Origin: Butyrivibrio sp. INlla18 | GTDB lineage: Bacteria; Bacillota; Clostridia; Lachnospirales; Lachnospiraceae | NCBI RefSeq assembly: GCF_900103635.1 | Contig: NZ_FMXK01000008.1 | Coordinates: 62,001 to 126,000 of the forward strand | Length of the DNA stretch: 64,000 bases | Reading direction: 5' to 3' | Shown here: positions 62,357 to 64,000 of the stretch, piece after piece | Numbering within the stretch: the stretch's first letter is position 1 | Layout: every line of letters begins with the position of its first letter | The notes under the pieces: generated by a model | The model's database searches: none | Seen by the model: only the letters and a program-made list of their open reading frames with translations | What the model was told of the DNA's origin: nothing | Made by a program: the position numbers and the translations under genes

Positions 62357-63604
62357 ATGAAAGAAACAAGGCAATTAGAGTTCAAATCTGATATAACAAA
62401 TACATTTTTAAAAACTGTTAGTGCTTTTGCAAATTATGATGGCGGTCAGATTATATTTGGTTTGGCTGATGATGGAAGTGTAATAGGACTTACTAATCCA
62501 AAGCAAGCATGTCTTGATATAGAAAATAAGATAAATGATTCAATTCGCCCTCAGCCTCAGTATGAGTTATCTGTTGATGACAAGAATAAGACTGTTGTTC
62601 TCGTAGTAGAAAGTGGGAGAAATAAGCCATATACTTACAAATCAAAGGCATACAGAAGAAATGATACGGCAACGATTGAAGTAGATGAGCTGGAACTCTC
62701 CAGACTAATTCTTCAGGGAAAAAATACAAATTATGAAGAACTTCCTGCAAGTAGGCAAGACTTATCATTCAAGATATTAGAAGAAAAAGTTAAACAAGAA
62801 ATAGGAATAAGGGTATTTAACAAAGATGTGTTAAAAACATTGAATCTGTATAGCGATTCTGAAGGATATAATAACGCTGCTGAGCTTGTTGCGGATCAGA
62901 ATAATTTTCCAGGAATTGATATCGCAAAATTTGGAGATAGTATAAACATCATATTAAAGCGTGTAACATTTGAGCATCAGTCAGTATTAGAGCAAATAGA
63001 ACAGACGGTTCAAATTTTCAAAGACTATTACCAATATGAAGAAATACAGGGAATGAATAGAAAAACAGTAAGTAAGATTCCAGAGGAGGCATTCAGAGAA
63101 TCAATTGCTAATGCGATAATTCATAGAACATGGGATGTTAATGCTCAGATAAGAGTTATGATGTTTGATGACAGGATTGAAATATCTTCTCCAGGCGGTT
63201 TGACATCAGGTCTTTCAAAAGAAGAGTACCTCAAAGGAAATGTTTCTATCCTAAGGAACCCTATTCTAGGGAATATCTTCTATAGATTACATATTGTTGA
63301 GATACTAGGAACAGGAATTTTGAGGATCAAACAGGCCTATGAAAGCAGCAACACTAAGCCTTCGTTTGAAATATATGACAATTCTATCAATGTTATCTTA
63401 CCTGTTATGGATAGTTTGGTACTTTCTGAAGATGAAGAAATGGTATATAAAATCTTGAGTAAATCACAGCCTAAATCTGTCGGTGAAATTACAGAAGAGG
63501 TTCCTTTTGGAAAGTCAAAAGTAACTACATTGATAAAGGGATTGGTTGATAGAAAATATGTCACAGTAGTTGGCAATGGTAGAGGAACGAAGTATAAGTT
63601 GTAA
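62357..63604 (+). CDS. AlbA/Schlafen-like domain protein with ATPase-like and winged-helix parts
   Basis: 415 residues; ATG 62357 gives better spacing to GGAGG than ATG 62351. The N-terminal AlbA_2 domain (about 1-115) has ETRQLEFKSDITNTFLKTVS and NYDGGQIIFGLADDG. The middle (about 215-345) is the HATPase_c_4 part of COG2865: EAFRESIANAIIHRTWDVNA and EISSPGGLTSGLS. The end is a winged helix (about 355-415, LSKSQPKSVGEITEEV). Such proteins are called RecG-related or transcriptional regulators and occur in accessory and defence regions. It stands next to a macro-domain gene. Confidence 0.85.
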   Translation: MKETRQLEFKSDITNTFLKTVSAFANYDGGQIIFGLADDGSVIGLTNPKQACLDIENKINDSIRPQPQYELSVDDKNKTVVLVVESGRNKPYTYKSKAYRRNDTATIEVDELELSRLILQGKNTNYEELPASRQDLSFKILEEKVKQEIGIRVFNKDVLKTLNLYSDSEGYNNAAELVADQNNFPGIDIAKFGDSINIILKRVTFEHQSVLEQIEQTVQIFKDYYQYEEIQGMNRKTVSKIPEEAFRESIANAIIHRTWDVNAQIRVMMFDDRIEISSPGGLTSGLSKEEYLKGNVSILRNPILGNIFYRLHIVEILGTGILRIKQAYESSNTKPSFEIYDNSINVILPVMDSLVLSEDEEMVYKILSKSQPKSVGEITEEVPFGKSKVTTLIKGLVDRKYVTVVGNGRGTKYKL

Positions 63605-63652
63605 TGATAAGAATAGCATTGAATTATAAGCGAGTTTTATTTGGAGAAAACT

Positions 63653-64000
63653 ATGGCATATAAAATAGTCCATAAAAGCCTAAAATCAATTAAGGCTGAC
63701 GTAATAGTTAATGCTGCAAACACAAAACCAATTTGTACGCCGGGTTGTGAAATGGAGCTGTATGTAGCAGCAGATGCAGAAAAAATGTTGGATGCAAGGC
63801 GAATGCTTGGTGAGATAGAGCAAGGAAAAGCAGCATCTACAGAAGCATACAATCTCATGGCTGCTAGAGTGATTCATACTGCAATGCCTAGACATGGCTG
63901 TGACAATAGGGCTAAAGAAAAAGTGCTTAGAAACTGCTACAGAAATTCCTTTAAGTTGGCAGGAAGCTTCTCTTGTAAAAGTATAGCAGTGCCCATTTTT
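63653..64000 (+). CDS. Macro-domain protein (cut by the window edge)
   Basis: 116 codons are visible from ATG 63653 (TTGGAGAA upstream). ADVIVNAANT and AYNLMAARVIHTAMPRHG match the ADP-ribose-binding macro fold. The usual Gly-rich GGGVDGAIH loop is replaced by TPGCEMELYVAADAE, which is unusual. Macro domains bind or remove ADP-ribose. Pairing with the AlbA-like regulator suggests a shared stress or defence role, but the rest of the locus is outside the window. Confidence 0.75.
   Translation, partial: MAYKIVHKSLKSIKADVIVNAANTKPICTPGCEMELYVAADAEKMLDARRMLGEIEQGKAASTEAYNLMAARVIHTAMPRHGCDNRAKEKVLRNCYRNSFKLAGSFSCKSIAVPIF

Overview
The window is about 64 kb of low-G+C DNA from an anaerobic Firmicute. 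The best fit is a rumen or gut Lachnospiraceae close to Butyrivibrio or Pseudobutyrivibrio. The signs are pyruvate formate-lyase, class III glutamine synthetase, xylan- and cellulose-degrading enzymes without outer-membrane genes, lipoprotein signals of the Gram-positive type, strong GGAGG ribosome sites, and many stem-loop-plus-T-run terminators. The genus is an inference from gene content and codon style, not from a search. No rRNA or tRNA gene, CRISPR array or insertion sequence was recognised.

Layout. 1-5070: tail of an unknown gene, pyruvate formate-lyase with an FNR-like box upstream, then a three-gene polar amino acid ABC importer. 5032-6321: an accessory islet of about 1.2 kb lying between two near-identical palindromes. 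It holds a copy of a multi-hairpin intergenic repeat, an array of five ~51-bp units built on TTACGTC/GACGTA, a RelE/ParE-Phd type toxin-antitoxin pair and what may be the RNA remnant of a lost type I toxin. A start-less XRE regulator gene follows. 6685-11464: a five-gene operon of an SPFH/YdjI-like protein with three zinc ribbons, a membrane protein, a zinc-ribbon protein, a coiled-coil membrane protein and a 58-residue peptide. 11539-14016: a large adenosine deaminase-like protein with an extra C-terminal Rossmann-like (SLOG-like) domain. 14019-22197: a SpoU methyltransferase, MATE exporter, YoaK-type membrane protein, a zinc-ribbon/membrane pair, and three secreted or anchored proteins, two of them a tandem duplicate.

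22224-34157 is a nitrogen-assimilation operon behind a strong promoter and a leader with a terminator: an Amt ammonium channel fused to a PII domain, a glutamine-dependent asparagine synthetase-like protein, GlnN, GltB and GltD. Together they import ammonium, sense nitrogen status at the channel, and make glutamine and glutamate. 34259-46136 carries a GGDEF protein coupled to an oligopeptide-binding lipoprotein, MgtE with an overlapping upstream ORF, CstA with a small partner, a glucose-family PTS (IIA plus IICB), a DUF3048 protein, a LysM protein and a lipoprotein. Then come aspS and a chemoreceptor.

50486-58102 is the complete F-type ATP synthase operon (atpZ-I-B-E-F-H-A-G-D-C). Its c subunit carries residues of a two-carboxylate Na+ site, so the enzyme is probably sodium-coupled. 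Unusual repeat and hairpin elements sit between atpF and atpH and between atpG and atpD. 58228-62213 holds a carboxylesterase-GH43 fusion and a GH5 endoglucanase lipoprotein for plant-fibre breakdown. The end (62357-64000) holds an AlbA/Schlafen-type ATPase-like regulator behind a complex inverted repeat, and a macro-domain gene cut by the window edge.

The most promising undescribed elements are the 51-bp palindromic array at 5214-5456, the adenosine deaminase-SLOG fusion, and the SPFH/zinc-ribbon operon.
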